DNA of 64,000 bases from Candidatus Gastranaerophilales bacterium (GCA_900770525.1 CAAHDT010000027.1:212961-276960); one strand, 5' to 3'; shown: positions 33,682-42,689, numbered from the stretch's first letter. Translations and numbers: made by a program. The notes: generated by a model not told the origin, from the letters alone.

Positions 33682-34667
33682 TTTAGGATATCAATCAACT
33701 GCGGAATGATTTCAAACGCATCTCCCACAATTCCGTAATCACATATGTCAAATATCGGAGCACTTTTATCTGTATTTATTGCAATTATTTTTTTAGAACA
33801 GCTCATCCCGATTGTGTGCTGCAAAGCTCCTGAAATTCCGCAAGCAATATACAACTTTGGCGATACTGTTTTTCCGGTCTGACCAACTTGAATTTCTTGT
33901 GGAGCTAATCCCATTTCCACTGCAACTCTTGATGCGGCAACAGTTCCACCAAGTTTGTCAGCAAGTTTTTGCAAAAGCTCAAAACCTTCTTTATTTTGCA
34001 TTCCTCGCCCACCGGCGACAATAATCTCAGCACTATCCAAATCATTAATGCTTTTCGTTGCGGTGCGAATTACATCCAAAACTTTTATTTTTTCCTCAAA
34101 TCCGTCTAAATTAACAGACAATTTTATAAAAGAAGTATCTTTTACATTATTTTCTGTAGCCGGTTTGAAAACTTTCGGACGGACAGTTGCCATTTGGGGA
34201 GTATTTTTAGATAAAATTGTCGCCATAAGTTGTCCACCAAATGTCGGTCTTGTGGCTGCAAATTTTCCGTTCTCAAGAATATCCACCCCCGTACAATCGG
34301 CAGTCAACCCCGTATTTAATGCCGTTGAAATTCTCGGGGCAATATCGCGCCCATTACAAGTAGCTCCAATCAGCATAATTTCAGGATCAATTTGTTTAAC
34401 AGCTTGAACAGCAGCATTCGCAAACAAATCAGTTTTATATGTCGAAAACTTCTCATTAACCACATAAAAAACTTTATCAAAACCGCTATTTCTGAATGCC
34501 TCTTTATAATCATTTATCAATTCAGGCTTAACCAAAAGTAACGCCATTACTGGCGCTCCATTGAGTTTTTGAGCTAATTCTCGCGCCTTATTTGCAAGTT
34601 CAAAAACAACCGTGTGAATATAATCATCCATAGTAATTTCTGAATATATCAAAATCCCGTTACTCAT
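33678..34667 (-). CDS. etfA: Electron transfer flavoprotein alpha subunit
   Basis: 329 residues. The N-terminal domain (ILIYSEITMDDYIHTVVFEL) carries the alpha-subunit fold. The C-terminal FAD-binding domain has VAGGRGMQNKEGFELLQKLA, QVGQTGKTVSPKLYIACGIS and AINTDKSAPIFDICDYGIVG. All FAD-contact motifs are intact. It overlaps etfB by eight bases and converges on the toxin gene with a four-base overlap. With NfnA-like protein in the same transcript, it probably handles electrons from NADH or ferredoxin; no acyl-CoA dehydrogenase is nearby. Confidence 0.95.
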   Translation of the reverse strand: MSNGILIYSEITMDDYIHTVVFELANKARELAQKLNGAPVMALLLVKPELINDYKEAFRNSGFDKVFYVVNEKFSTYKTDLFANAAVQAVKQIDPEIMLIGATCNGRDIAPRISTALNTGLTADCTGVDILENGKFAATRPTFGGQLMATILSKNTPQMATVRPKVFKPATENNVKDTSFIKLSVNLDGFEEKIKVLDVIRTATKSINDLDSAEIIVAGGRGMQNKEGFELLQKLADKLGGTVAASRVAVEMGLAPQEIQVGQTGKTVSPKLYIACGISGALQHTIGMSCSKKIIAINTDKSAPIFDICDYGIVGDAFEIIPQLIDILN

Positions 34668-35445
34668 CAGCCCCTCCGCATTTTTTTATTTGTTGAGCAA
34701 GTTCATTTACATTTTCAACAAAAATACACTCAACATCCTTTTTAGGAGCACGAAATGCCTTACTTACATATGTAGGAGAACCCTTCAAACCCGCCTCTTC
34801 AGCCTCCAAACCGATATCAGCAATCCCATATACAGGAATATCAGCTTTTTGCGACCGAATAACACCTTGAATATCTGCTCTTGTAGGTTCAAAATCATCT
34901 TTTAACACGCAAATCAATGCCGGCAGTTCAACCTCAACTTTCTCAGAATATCCGTCCAATTCTCTCAAAACAACTACGTGATTATCTGAATAAGAAAGTA
35001 TTTTTTTTACGTAAGTAACTTGGGGAATATTCAAAAAGTTTGCAATACTTGGTCCGGTTTGTGCCGTATCGCCATCAATAGCGAACTGCCCGCAAACTAT
35101 AAGGTCAAAATCATTTAATTTCGTCTGAATTGCACGCGCAATAGTTTTGCCAGTTGAATAAGTATCAGCACCGGCAAATTTTCTGTCAGACAATAAAACT
35201 GCATTATCCGCACCAACAGCCAAAACCTTTTGAAGCATAGAAACAGCTTGCATAGGTCCCATTGTTAGTGCCGTAATACAAACATCTTTATATTCTTTTT
35301 TTAAACTTAAAGCAGACTCCAAAGCATAAACATCATAAGGATTGATTATACTTTCCAGCCCTTCTCTTTGAATAGTGTTATTCGGAGTCCATTTAATATC
35401 TGACGTGTCCGGAACCTGCTTAACACATAATACAATTTTCATCAA
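34660..35445 (-). CDS. etfB: Electron transfer flavoprotein beta subunit
   Basis: 261 residues of the AMP/FAD-binding beta subunit: MKIVLCVKQVPDTSDIKWT at the start, INPYDVYALESALSLKKEY, ITALTMGPMQA, LLSDRKFAGADTYSTGKTIA, and the FGQFAIDGDTAQTGPS-type motif VCGQFAIDGDTAQTGPSIAN. The DGDTAQ motif is typical of bifurcating-group ETFs, in which the beta subunit holds a second FAD, though this needs structural comparison. It lies 14 bases after a small Cys-rich gene. Confidence 0.95.
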   Translation of the reverse strand: MMKIVLCVKQVPDTSDIKWTPNNTIQREGLESIINPYDVYALESALSLKKEYKDVCITALTMGPMQAVSMLQKVLAVGADNAVLLSDRKFAGADTYSTGKTIARAIQTKLNDFDLIVCGQFAIDGDTAQTGPSIANFLNIPQVTYVKKILSYSDNHVVVLRELDGYSEKVEVELPALICVLKDDFEPTRADIQGVIRSQKADIPVYGIADIGLEAEEAGLKGSPTYVSKAFRAPKKDVECIFVENVNELAQQIKKCGGADE

Positions 35446-35459
35446 ACTCTCTCTACAGA

Positions 35460-35651
35460 CTAGATACGTTTTTTAGGAATTTGTTTTGAATTTGCATCTA
35501 ACAATGCATTAAACCCCATAGTATAAACCGCACATCTTCTGATTGTCGGAATATACCATCCGCAACGTTCTTGAGTACAAACCATATCCACTTCAGAGCC
35601 TGCGCTCATTAGCGGGCAAAATGGGATTTCTCTTTTGTCAACTGTAGCCAT
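35460..35651 (-). CDS. Small conserved-looking cysteine protein between nfnA-like and etfB
   Basis: 63 residues, starting MATVDKREIPFCPLMSAGSE and containing CPLMS, VCTQERCGWY and RRCAVYTMG, i.e. four cysteines in a C-x(n)-C-x4-C-x(n)-C pattern that could hold a zinc or iron-sulfur site. The ATG at 35651 has AAGGAG five bases upstream; an earlier frame start overlaps the neighbouring gene. It is encoded inside a four-gene flavoprotein operon, so an electron-transfer or assembly role is a reasonable guess. I do not know the family name. Confidence 0.72.
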   Translation of the reverse strand: MATVDKREIPFCPLMSAGSEVDMVCTQERCGWYIPTIRRCAVYTMGFNALLDANSKQIPKKRI

Positions 35652-35669
35652 ATTTTCTCCTTTATACAA

Positions 35670-36509
35670 CTATCTGCTTGCTTGTTTCAGCAAATTACAA
35701 TTTTCATCACGTTTCTTTTCTTGGTCTTTATAAATTCTCGTACGATTTATAACTTCATCAAAATCAATTTTGTGTGCATCGAAATCAGGACCGTCTACGC
35801 AAGCAAACTTAACTTCTCCGCCAACAGTAACACGGCAAGCACCACACATGCCTGTACCATCGACCATTATCGGATTCATACTTGCTTCCGTATAAATGCC
35901 TTTATCTCTAGTTAATTCTGCAACTGCCCTCATCATTGGCATAGGTCCAACAGCAATTGCGTAATCTATTTTTTCTTGATTAATTAATCGTTCCAGAACA
36001 CCTGTAACAAAACCTTTTTCGCCCATAGAGCCATCATCAGTTGTAACAAACAATTCTGTACATGCATCTTTCATTTTATCAGCCCAGAAAATCAAATCTT
36101 TGTTTCTGGCACCCATAATCATATAAACCTTGTTACCGGCTTCTTTAAAAGCTTTTGCAATCAAATAACATGGAGCAGCACCATAACCACCGGCAAGACA
36201 AACTACTGTGCCATATTTTTTAATATCAGTAGGTTTTCCAAGTGGACCAACTACATCAGCAATTTCATCACCGACATTTAATTCTGCAAGTTTTTTAGTT
36301 GAATACCCAACCGCCATAAAAACAATAGTTAAAGCGCCTGTACTTTTATCAAAATCTGCAATAGTAAGCGGAACACGTTCACCATTTTTATCTGCTCTAA
36401 AGATTATAAACTGACCAGCTCTAGCGTTTCGAACAACGTAAGGAGCCTCAATTGTCATTTCGTATTGATTAGGACAAATTTCTTTTTTCGCTAAAATTTT
36501 ATATCCCAT
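35670..36509 (-). CDS. Sulfide/dihydroorotate dehydrogenase-like FAD/NAD-binding protein (NfnA type)
   Basis: 279 residues of the ferredoxin-NADP reductase fold. FAD site: AGQFIIFRADKNGERVPLTI. NAD site: VCLAGGYGAAPCYLIAKAF. C-terminal 2Fe-2S site: MVDGTGMCGACRVTVGG and KFACVDGPDFDAH (four cysteines). This is the small subunit of NADH-dependent ferredoxin:NADP oxidoreductase (NfnAB) and of related complexes; the large subunit NfnB/GltA is absent here. It leads the operon nfnA-like, Cys protein, etfB, etfA, so electron exchange with ETF is a natural hypothesis. Confidence 0.9.
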   Translation of the reverse strand: MGYKILAKKEICPNQYEMTIEAPYVVRNARAGQFIIFRADKNGERVPLTIADFDKSTGALTIVFMAVGYSTKKLAELNVGDEIADVVGPLGKPTDIKKYGTVVCLAGGYGAAPCYLIAKAFKEAGNKVYMIMGARNKDLIFWADKMKDACTELFVTTDDGSMGEKGFVTGVLERLINQEKIDYAIAVGPMPMMRAVAELTRDKGIYTEASMNPIMVDGTGMCGACRVTVGGEVKFACVDGPDFDAHKIDFDEVINRTRIYKDQEKKRDENCNLLKQASR

Positions 36510-37156
36510 ATTTCTCTCCTCGGCATAAACCTACAAGAATATTATAGAGTAAAATTTCAAATTTAGCAAGTAGATATCAAGAGTATTATAAAACTATAAT
36601 ATAGATGTATTATAAAAGAGACAATACAATGAAAAATGCTGGCTCTATACTACTATTCACCATTGCTCTTTCACTCCGAACTTAAGTTATTACAATGTAA
36701 ATCCTCCTATTACCTCTACAAATTACCCAAACCATCTCTCCACGCCAGTTAAATTGATTATTTTAACACCTAAATTGCATCCATTCTCAAAAAGCATATC
36801 ATTAATTTATTAGCCTAAATTCTATACAAGACCACCATCTTTTGTTGCTATGCAAAATAAAATGCCTGTTATAGATTATATATTTTTAACGGAATCACAA
36901 ATTATATTCTCAGTAATTTGTGATTAATAACAGTAACATCATTACTACAATGTTTTTAGGTTTTATCTATTAATGAATACAAAAACAAAACAACTTATTA
37001 AACCATAGTTAATACTTGTTCTGTTTTATTACAAGATACTTTTAATATTTAAATCAATAGAAAAACTCAATAAAAATGTAAAAAAAATATTAAAAGTTGC
37101 CTACAAAACACATTTTATTGTAACATGAATATATTGTATTATAAAAGGGAATATTC
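36510..37156. other. AT-rich gene-free stretch before the restriction-modification gene
   Basis: About 650 bases without a credible gene, more AT-rich than the surrounding core. An 18-codon frame at 36629 (MKNAGSILLFTIALSLRT) follows a TATTAT box at 15 bases but has no clear support. Several imperfect AAATTTG/CAAATTA-like inverted bits occur near 36895-36925. It probably belongs to an acquired island. Confidence 0.55.
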
Positions 37157-39496
37157 ATGTCTAAATACATAATTAAAGCACCACTAGAAGCATATACACG
37201 AACATTAATTGAAAAAAAGTTAGAAAAACTAGGATACTGCGTAGATGAGTTAAAGCCAGAATGTAATATATATCGAGAACGAGCTAAAATGGAATATCAA
37301 GATGAGCTTTTGTCTGGGAAAAATCCTGACTTTTTAATTTATGAAAAAAATACCGATAATATTCTTGCTGTAATTGAAGCCAAAAGACCATCTATTTCAA
37401 TTGACGTTGCAAGAGAACAAGCCATAGAATTCTATGCTAAACCATTAAATATCCCTATTATCTTCTTGTTTAATGGAAATTCATTTTCTGCAATTACTCA
37501 AAACAATACCCCCATAAAAATAGATAATATTGAAATTACTGATTTTGTAAATGAAGAAACATTAATTAAACTTATTAAAAACAATTTCAAAATTGATTCG
37601 GTACCATCTACAGTTAATTTGACTAGAGATGATTTATTAAAAAAATTTAAAAAAGCAAACGACTTATTAAGAGAGGCTGGACTAAGAGATGGTTATGAGC
37701 GTTTTTCTGTCTTTGCTGATTTATTATTTTTAAAACTTAAAAATGATTTTGAAGATTTCGGAGAAGTATCCTTCTCTGATATTGACATCGATAGAGCGTG
37801 TAATTGGCGAAAATTAATATCCAAAACACCTAAAAAATTAGGAAATAAATTTAAACTATCAGAATCTGAAGTTAAATCCTATTTAGAAGATACAATAAAG
37901 CCCAAATTAAGGCAAAAATATGGTGACGTCTTTGAAAATTCTCTAAACATAAAAGATGAAAATATCTTAATAGAACTAATTGAACTTGTTGATGATATAC
38001 CTTTTTCACAAATTGATAGTGATGTTAAAGGTGATGCATTTGAATTCTTCTTAAAAAATGTAACCAATGGAAATAAAGGATTAGGAGAGTATTATACTCC
38101 ACGCCACATTGTAAAAATGATTGTTCAATTTTTAAACCCTACTTATGGAAACAAAATCTATGATCCTTGCTGTGGAACTGGTGGTTTTTTACTAGAATGC
38201 TACAAATATTTAGCAAAAAACTCCGATATGACTAATAAGAAAGTTAAAGATGTAATACAAAAAGAATCAATATACGGCTGTGAATTAACATCCACAGCAA
38301 GAATAACAAAAATGAATATGATTTTATTCGGAGATGGTCATTCAAATATAAGAGAAGGGAACTGTTTAAAAAATCCTATCAGCGAAAAATTTGATATTAC
38401 TGTTTCTAATATTCCATATTCACAAACTGTTAAAGAAGGGAACCTATATCGATTTAACAGTAAGAAAGGAGATAGTGTTTTCATTCAACATTTATGGCAA
38501 GCAACCAAAAAAGGTGGAAAAATGGCTGTTATTGTACCAGACACTTTTTTATATGATGGTGGACAAATTAAAACTATCCGAGAATATATTATTAATAGTT
38601 CATCAGAGTTTACTGTAGTTTCCTTACCAAGAGGAGTATTTAATCCTTATACTCCAACCAAAACAAGCATTATTTTTGCAAAGAAAAGAACCGAAAGGGA
38701 AGAGCTACTAAACAAACATTTTAATAAAGCATATTTGTATGTTATTGATAATGATGGTTTCGAATTAGATGCAAAAAGAAAACCTGTAGATGGAATTTCT
38801 GATTGTACAAAATTTTTAATGAGCTATCATGAAAACCCTGAATATAGGGTAGTAATTCCACCAACATCTATCAATATAGATTATACAACACTCTCTCAAA
38901 ATAATTTTAATTTATTCCCTTATTTATATATGGAGCACAAACCACAAAATCAAAGCAATAAGACAACTGGAAAATTATCACAATTTATACAAGAAAGAAA
39001 TGAGAAATTTAACCTTGAAAAATTCAACAATATTTCGGAAGAATGTGTTATTTTATCAGTTACTAAAAACGGTATATATGTAAATGAAAATTATACTGCT
39101 GATGAAATAAATGACTTATCCCAAAACTATAAAAAAGTTTATCCAAATGATTTTGTATATAATCCTCATAGGATAAATATTGGAAGTATAGGTATTGTAC
39201 CCAATTTACACAAAAACATGTTTGTTCCTAAAATTTATCCAGCTTTTACTATTAAAGAAAAACAAAATATTCCAGCGTTTTATTTATTAAAATTATTAAA
39301 AAAACCTGAATATAAAAGCATAATAAATCACTATTGTGTTGGCGGAGCTAGAGCTGATTTAAAATTAGATTGGCTAAAAAAAATAGAAATAGAACTACCT
39401 AATATGGAAGAGCAAAAAATAATTAATGAACTATCCGAAGAATTAAGTAAAAAATATAATGAATACATAGACTTATACATAAAATTAATGAATTAG
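37157..39496 (+). CDS. Single-polypeptide restriction-modification enzyme (nuclease + N6-adenine methylase + specificity domain)
   Basis: 779 residues combining three activities. Residues 1-140: PD-(D/E)XK nuclease, with PDF at 57-59 and AVIEAKRP (EAK 74-76), like the N-terminus of type I R subunits. Residues 155-540: HsdM-type methylase with helical N-domain, GEYYTPRHIV (310-319), motif I DPCCGTGGF (336-344) and motif IV NIPY (418-421) where NPPY/F is usual. Residues 560-779: a target-recognition-like region ending in NMEEQKIINELSEELSKKYN, the typical S-subunit coiled-coil spacer. There is no helicase domain. This fits a type IIG-like enzyme. No separate modification or specificity gene is adjacent. 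Base composition and flanks suggest transfer. Confidence 0.83.
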   Translation: MSKYIIKAPLEAYTRTLIEKKLEKLGYCVDELKPECNIYRERAKMEYQDELLSGKNPDFLIYEKNTDNILAVIEAKRPSISIDVAREQAIEFYAKPLNIPIIFLFNGNSFSAITQNNTPIKIDNIEITDFVNEETLIKLIKNNFKIDSVPSTVNLTRDDLLKKFKKANDLLREAGLRDGYERFSVFADLLFLKLKNDFEDFGEVSFSDIDIDRACNWRKLISKTPKKLGNKFKLSESEVKSYLEDTIKPKLRQKYGDVFENSLNIKDENILIELIELVDDIPFSQIDSDVKGDAFEFFLKNVTNGNKGLGEYYTPRHIVKMIVQFLNPTYGNKIYDPCCGTGGFLLECYKYLAKNSDMTNKKVKDVIQKESIYGCELTSTARITKMNMILFGDGHSNIREGNCLKNPISEKFDITVSNIPYSQTVKEGNLYRFNSKKGDSVFIQHLWQATKKGGKMAVIVPDTFLYDGGQIKTIREYIINSSSEFTVVSLPRGVFNPYTPTKTSIIFAKKRTEREELLNKHFNKAYLYVIDNDGFELDAKRKPVDGISDCTKFLMSYHENPEYRVVIPPTSINIDYTTLSQNNFNLFPYLYMEHKPQNQSNKTTGKLSQFIQERNEKFNLEKFNNISEECVILSVTKNGIYVNENYTADEINDLSQNYKKVYPNDFVYNPHRINIGSIGIVPNLHKNMFVPKIYPAFTIKEKQNIPAFYLLKLLKKPEYKSIINHYCVGGARADLKLDWLKKIEIELPNMEEQKIINELSEELSKKYNEYIDLYIKLMN

Positions 39497-39596
39497 AAAT
39501 AAATTATAAGCAAAGCAGATGCAATTTAAATTTCTATATTCACCATAATTTTGCGAGAGGAAAGAACCGGTTCCGGTTCGACTCCGGCTATTTCTG
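39495..39596 (+). pseudogene. tRNA-like remnant / possible attachment site
   Basis: CCGGTTCGACTCCGGC (39573-39588) is an almost perfect T-arm, identical over these 16 bases to that of tRNA-Leu at 41614. AGAAATA at 39495 and TATTTCT at 39589 can pair as a 7-bp acceptor stem. Between them no sound D-arm or anticodon arm forms, position 8 is A, and the 5' side overlaps the methylase stop codon. I read it as a decayed or recombined tRNA 3' end, such as an integration scar, not a working tRNA. Confidence 0.35.
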
Positions 39597-39658
39597 TAAA
39601 ATAACACATGGTTTGATTATTTGTAACAGATGATTTGAGTATCTAGGGCTATTAACTT

Positions 39659-40003
39659 TTAATTTATAATATTAAGTTTTTGTTGAAGCTCCGGTTCTAA
39701 ACTAGAAAACAAGATTTCATAAGAAGTTCCACCATTGACTTTTACTTCACGAGAGATATATTTGCTTTCAGGTTTATTAATCTCTAATCGTAAAGAACGA
39801 GTGCTTTTTAAACCTTTTGCCTCTGCTATTTGTTTAATAGGGACGAACGAGTTAAGAATGGTACTTGTACCAATTCTTTCAACGAGTGAGGAGCTAAAAG
39901 CTTTGCTTATATTTATATAACAATCTTTCATCAAGGAACACATTAGCTCTGAAGATGATAAATTGGAACACCACTTCCGAGCACTGTGTTCGTTTTGTAT
40001 CAA
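39659..40003 (-). pseudogene. Truncated Mu-type transposase N-terminus
   Basis: Only about 114 codons remain. NSFVPIKQIAEAKGLKSTRS, then KYISREVKVNGGTSYEILFS and SLEPELQQKL, is the signature of the HTH_Tnp_Mu DNA-binding domain that opens MuA-family transposases (normally 600 residues or more). The frame stops right after this domain and no integrase core follows, so the gene is a remnant. No confident RBS is seen; the true start may be an internal Met. It shows that a Mu-like transposable phage or element once inserted here. Confidence 0.55.
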
Positions 40004-40592
40004 TTGAAAAATTTTTCAAAAAACTAATTCAAGTAGAAGGATAGATTTATAAATATGTAATCGTAAGGGATTAGGGAAATGGTTAGTATTATTGGGGTTT
40101 GTTGCCTCTTCCCATGTCTAAAGAAATGTAGTGTCAGAATTATCCTTTTTCCCTTTCATTCTCTGTATTTTGCCCCAAAGCTCGCACGCTGTTTAGGTTT
40201 AAAAAAGGATAAGAACCATTACATTTCTTGTAATTTTAAATAAAAATTCCCAATAGGCGGAAGTCCGTTTAAAATACAGATTTTGACGTTTAAAAACTTT
40301 TAAGGGAAGTAATTTTTTGTTCTCAAAAAATGTAATCCTAAAATAAAATGTAATAGTTTGTAGGTTATTCCTGCATTATTTAAACTACCTGTTTTCTGAT
40401 TGTAAGCAAATTTCGGCAATAATGCTTTGAAAAATGGATATTCAGGATTATCATCTTTAAAAGCTCTGCTTCTGTTTTAATGTAGGCTAGATTTATTAAT
40501 TTGACAATATAAATTATTGCTTTTGAATTTATAAAATTTGATTTTTTAAGATTTATATGATATTATACGTCTCATATTAAGGAGTACATATA
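40004..40592. other. Gene-poor stretch with a short coding remnant
   Basis: About 590 bases between the transposase fragment and the next ORF. On the minus strand 40300-40476 reads 58 stop-free codons (AFKDDNPEYPFFKALLPKFA ... GITYKLLHFILGLHFL) with protein-like composition but no start codon, consistent with a decayed gene. The remainder shows repeated GTAAT and AAATG words only. Confidence 0.45.
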
Positions 40593-41201
40593 ATGCGAGT
40601 TGGTGTTCAGCCTAAGTCTTATTCTTCCAGTAATTCAAATCAGAGTTTTTCGTTTAATGGGTACTCTGAAGCTTATGCAAAAAGTATTAAAGAAATAAGA
40701 AATGTAAAAAATAAAGTTGATATAGAAAAAATTTATAATAATTTATTAAAAAATGTAATTGAAGAACCTGGAACTAAAACTTTTAATGATTTTGATATGA
40801 TTTCATCAGGAAAACCTTTAGAAGAAAAGTTACAAGAAGTATATGATAAGGGTGGTACAATTTATGATAGCTACAACATTCCATTTGTTAAGAAAGGAGA
40901 AAGGGATATTGTAACTCAACTTGTAGATATGGTGACATTTAAATCCCCAAGTAATGATACAAGAGATATTCGTTTTGGAAAAGATTACAAAGGTGATATG
41001 TTTGTTTCCAGTTGCAACGGTAAGGGCAAGCATTATACAATGACAGTTTCCAAAAAATCCGGTAATTTAAAAAAAGTAGTGGACAAGAATTACACATTTT
41101 ATAATGAGGATGGTTCTGTAAATCGTCTCAAAACATTATATAAAATGGCTGGTTATAGATTAAGGGTATTCTTTTTTAGAGATTTTACTCCTCCGAATTA
41201 G
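40593..41201 (+). CDS. Orphan hypothetical protein, possibly host- or surface-directed
   Basis: 202 residues. The N-terminus MRVGVQPKSYSSSNSNQSFS then FNGYSEAYAK is a polar, Ser/Asn-rich segment without a hydrophobic core; similar NxSFxG starts recur in proteins of gut Melainabacteria (recollection, unverified). The middle is helical, the C-terminal half basic and beta-rich (GDMFVSSCNGKGKHYTMTVS). Strong RBS AAGGAG and a TATTAT box upstream argue that it is expressed. It lies inside the island between the transposase remnant and tRNA-Leu. The function is unknown. Confidence 0.6.
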   Translation: MRVGVQPKSYSSSNSNQSFSFNGYSEAYAKSIKEIRNVKNKVDIEKIYNNLLKNVIEEPGTKTFNDFDMISSGKPLEEKLQEVYDKGGTIYDSYNIPFVKKGERDIVTQLVDMVTFKSPSNDTRDIRFGKDYKGDMFVSSCNGKGKHYTMTVSKKSGNLKKVVDKNYTFYNEDGSVNRLKTLYKMAGYRLRVFFFRDFTPPN

Positions 41202-41311
41202 TATTTTGTAGTTTCGTAGGTCAGCTTTACTAAGCTGACAATAAAATTCTTATTTTATTTGACACATTTTCTCAAACTGCAAGTTTATTGAAAACTAAAA
41301 TTCTCAAAATG

Positions 41312-41536
41312 GACTTTGCCGAAATAATCATTTTATCCGTACAACTCCCACTCGGAGCTAAAATGCAATAATATTCTAGTAATACACCCAACTTTTCTAA
41401 ATAATCATTCTAACCGTTCAACCTAAAAATGTTTAATTTGACCGTTTTGTTGAATGGATAGATTGATTATTTCCTACCCCTCAAATCTAGATATATTGCC
41501 AACTTTCCCAAATAATACTTTTATCCGTTCAAACCA
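41312..41536. repeat. Cluster of four imperfect 25-35 bp repeats
   Basis: Unit consensus AAATAATCATTTTATCCGTT then CAACC. Direct copies start at 41322, 41399 and 41510, each preceded by ACTTTxCC; an inverted copy is at 41449-41472 (read as its complement AAATAATCAATCTATCCATT). Spacing is irregular (77 and 111 bases), unlike CRISPR. The interval is non-coding and lies between the orphan gene and tRNA-Leu. Confidence 0.6.
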
Positions 41537-41580
41537 AACTGGTCATTAAAATACAATTTCAAAAAAAACATTTATATAAT

Positions 41581-41610
41581 AAAAAACTCCCCATCACTGG
41601 GGAGTTTTTT
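41581..41610 (-). terminator. Rho-independent terminator of tRNA-Leu
   Basis: AAAAAACTCCCC/GGGGAGTTTTTT, a 12-bp stem with a 6-nt loop and T run on both strands, three bases after the tRNA 3' end. Confidence 0.88.
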
Positions 41611-41613
41611 ATT

Positions 41614-41699
41614 TGCCGAAGGCCGGAGTCGAACCGGCACGTGGGGTGAACCACACCAGATTTTGAGTCTGGCACGTCTACCAATTTCATCACTTCGGC
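41614..41699 (-). tRNA. tRNA-Leu (anticodon CAA)
   Basis: An 86-nt tRNA. Acceptor stem GCCGAAG/CTTCGGC with discriminator A; D-arm TGATGAAATTGGTAGACGTG; anticodon stem CCAGA/TCTGG around loop CTCAAAA, giving CAA; long class II variable arm (TGTGGTTCACCCCAC); T-arm GCCGG-TTCGACT-CCGGC. CCA is not encoded. It borders the accessory island at its right edge. Confidence 0.96.
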
Positions 41700-41885
41700 T
41701 TAAACTAAATGATAAAATTTGTCCGTAACTTCATTCTAGCAAAAACAAAATAAATATCAACTACTTTTTTATATTTTTTTTTATAATCTTTACTTTCACA
41801 CGATTATCCTTAGAATATAGTATATAATACAATAGCTTTTTGGCGTATAATTCGCAATAATAATGACAAATTCAGAAGAGGTCAC

Positions 41886-42662
41886 ATGAAAAAATTTCTA
41901 TTCATATTAAGTTCGCTTATATTACTCGGGGGAACCGTTCAAGCAGAACCGCTTACGGGTGGAGTAACAGAAGTCGGGCTCGGCAACAAGGTTGTTGACG
42001 CAAAAACAAATGCACCCATCAGCGGAGCTCAAGTATCTTTACCCAAACAAGGCTACAAGACATATACGGATTCTGACGGAAATTTTAATCTTAATGCTGA
42101 TATTAACGGCGACACAATTATGTCTGTAAACAAAAGCGGTTACCGTCCGTTTTCTATTACAATAGACAAAAATATTGCATCAAAGCCAATGGTTTTAGGG
42201 ATACAAAAAAGCGATTCAATGGATGTTGTGATAGATTCTGCATTGTTACACCTTGGAGATGACAATTTTTCTAAAGAGTCCGCAAATGCAGGAGAATTTA
42301 AGCTTCAAGCAATTGGTCCTACATATGTAAAATCTTTTATGATGACAGCCAATACACTTGCATATAATAACTTTCTAATAATCGGTTCCATAATCGGGAT
42401 TGACACCAAAATGGCAAGAGAACTTAAGCAAAACCAAATTCAAAACTCGTATGCAAGTCCACCGGAAGTATTCTTTAATGGAAGAAAAATTGCGGAAATA
42501 CAGCTTAACGGCGACAATCAACGGATAAAACTGCCACGTGCCCTTATTCGCCCTGACCAACTTAACGAAATAGTAATCAAAACCGGAATAAATCTTTTCC
42601 AAAGAGCTTATACTGATTATGACGATATTGAATTGATGAATCTTTCGATTCAAACAGAGTAA
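41886..42662 (+). CDS. Exported protein with carboxypeptidase-regulatory-like beta domain
   Basis: 258 residues with a signal peptide (MKKFLFILSSLILLGGTVQA). A beta-sandwich follows: GNKVVDAKTNAPISGAQVSL, YTDSDGNFNLN and SVNKSGYRPFSITI, the CarboxypepD_reg pattern seen in TonB-dependent receptors and surface proteins. The C-terminal half (about 120-258) is unassigned. RBS GAGG lies five bases before the ATG. It heads a plus-strand run of envelope genes ending with TonB/ExbB/ExbD, so a periplasmic or outer-membrane role is likely. Confidence 0.75.
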   Translation: MKKFLFILSSLILLGGTVQAEPLTGGVTEVGLGNKVVDAKTNAPISGAQVSLPKQGYKTYTDSDGNFNLNADINGDTIMSVNKSGYRPFSITIDKNIASKPMVLGIQKSDSMDVVIDSALLHLGDDNFSKESANAGEFKLQAIGPTYVKSFMMTANTLAYNNFLIIGSIIGIDTKMARELKQNQIQNSYASPPEVFFNGRKIAEIQLNGDNQRIKLPRALIRPDQLNEIVIKTGINLFQRAYTDYDDIELMNLSIQTE

Positions 42663-42689
42663 TATTTCGTAATTATTTTTATTAGAATA

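Noticed and set aside
36629..36685. 18-codon hydrophobic peptide MKNAGSILLFTIALSLRT as a toxin
   Set aside because: No RBS or antisense partner, -10 spacing unlike the leaderless genes; could be chance.
39495..39596. Functional tRNA
   Set aside because: Only the T-arm and a possible 7-bp acceptor stem exist; no D-arm GG, no 7-nt anticodon loop, U8 missing, overlaps a stop codon.
41312..41536. CRISPR array
   Set aside because: Repeats are imperfect, irregularly spaced, one is inverted, and no cas genes are present.
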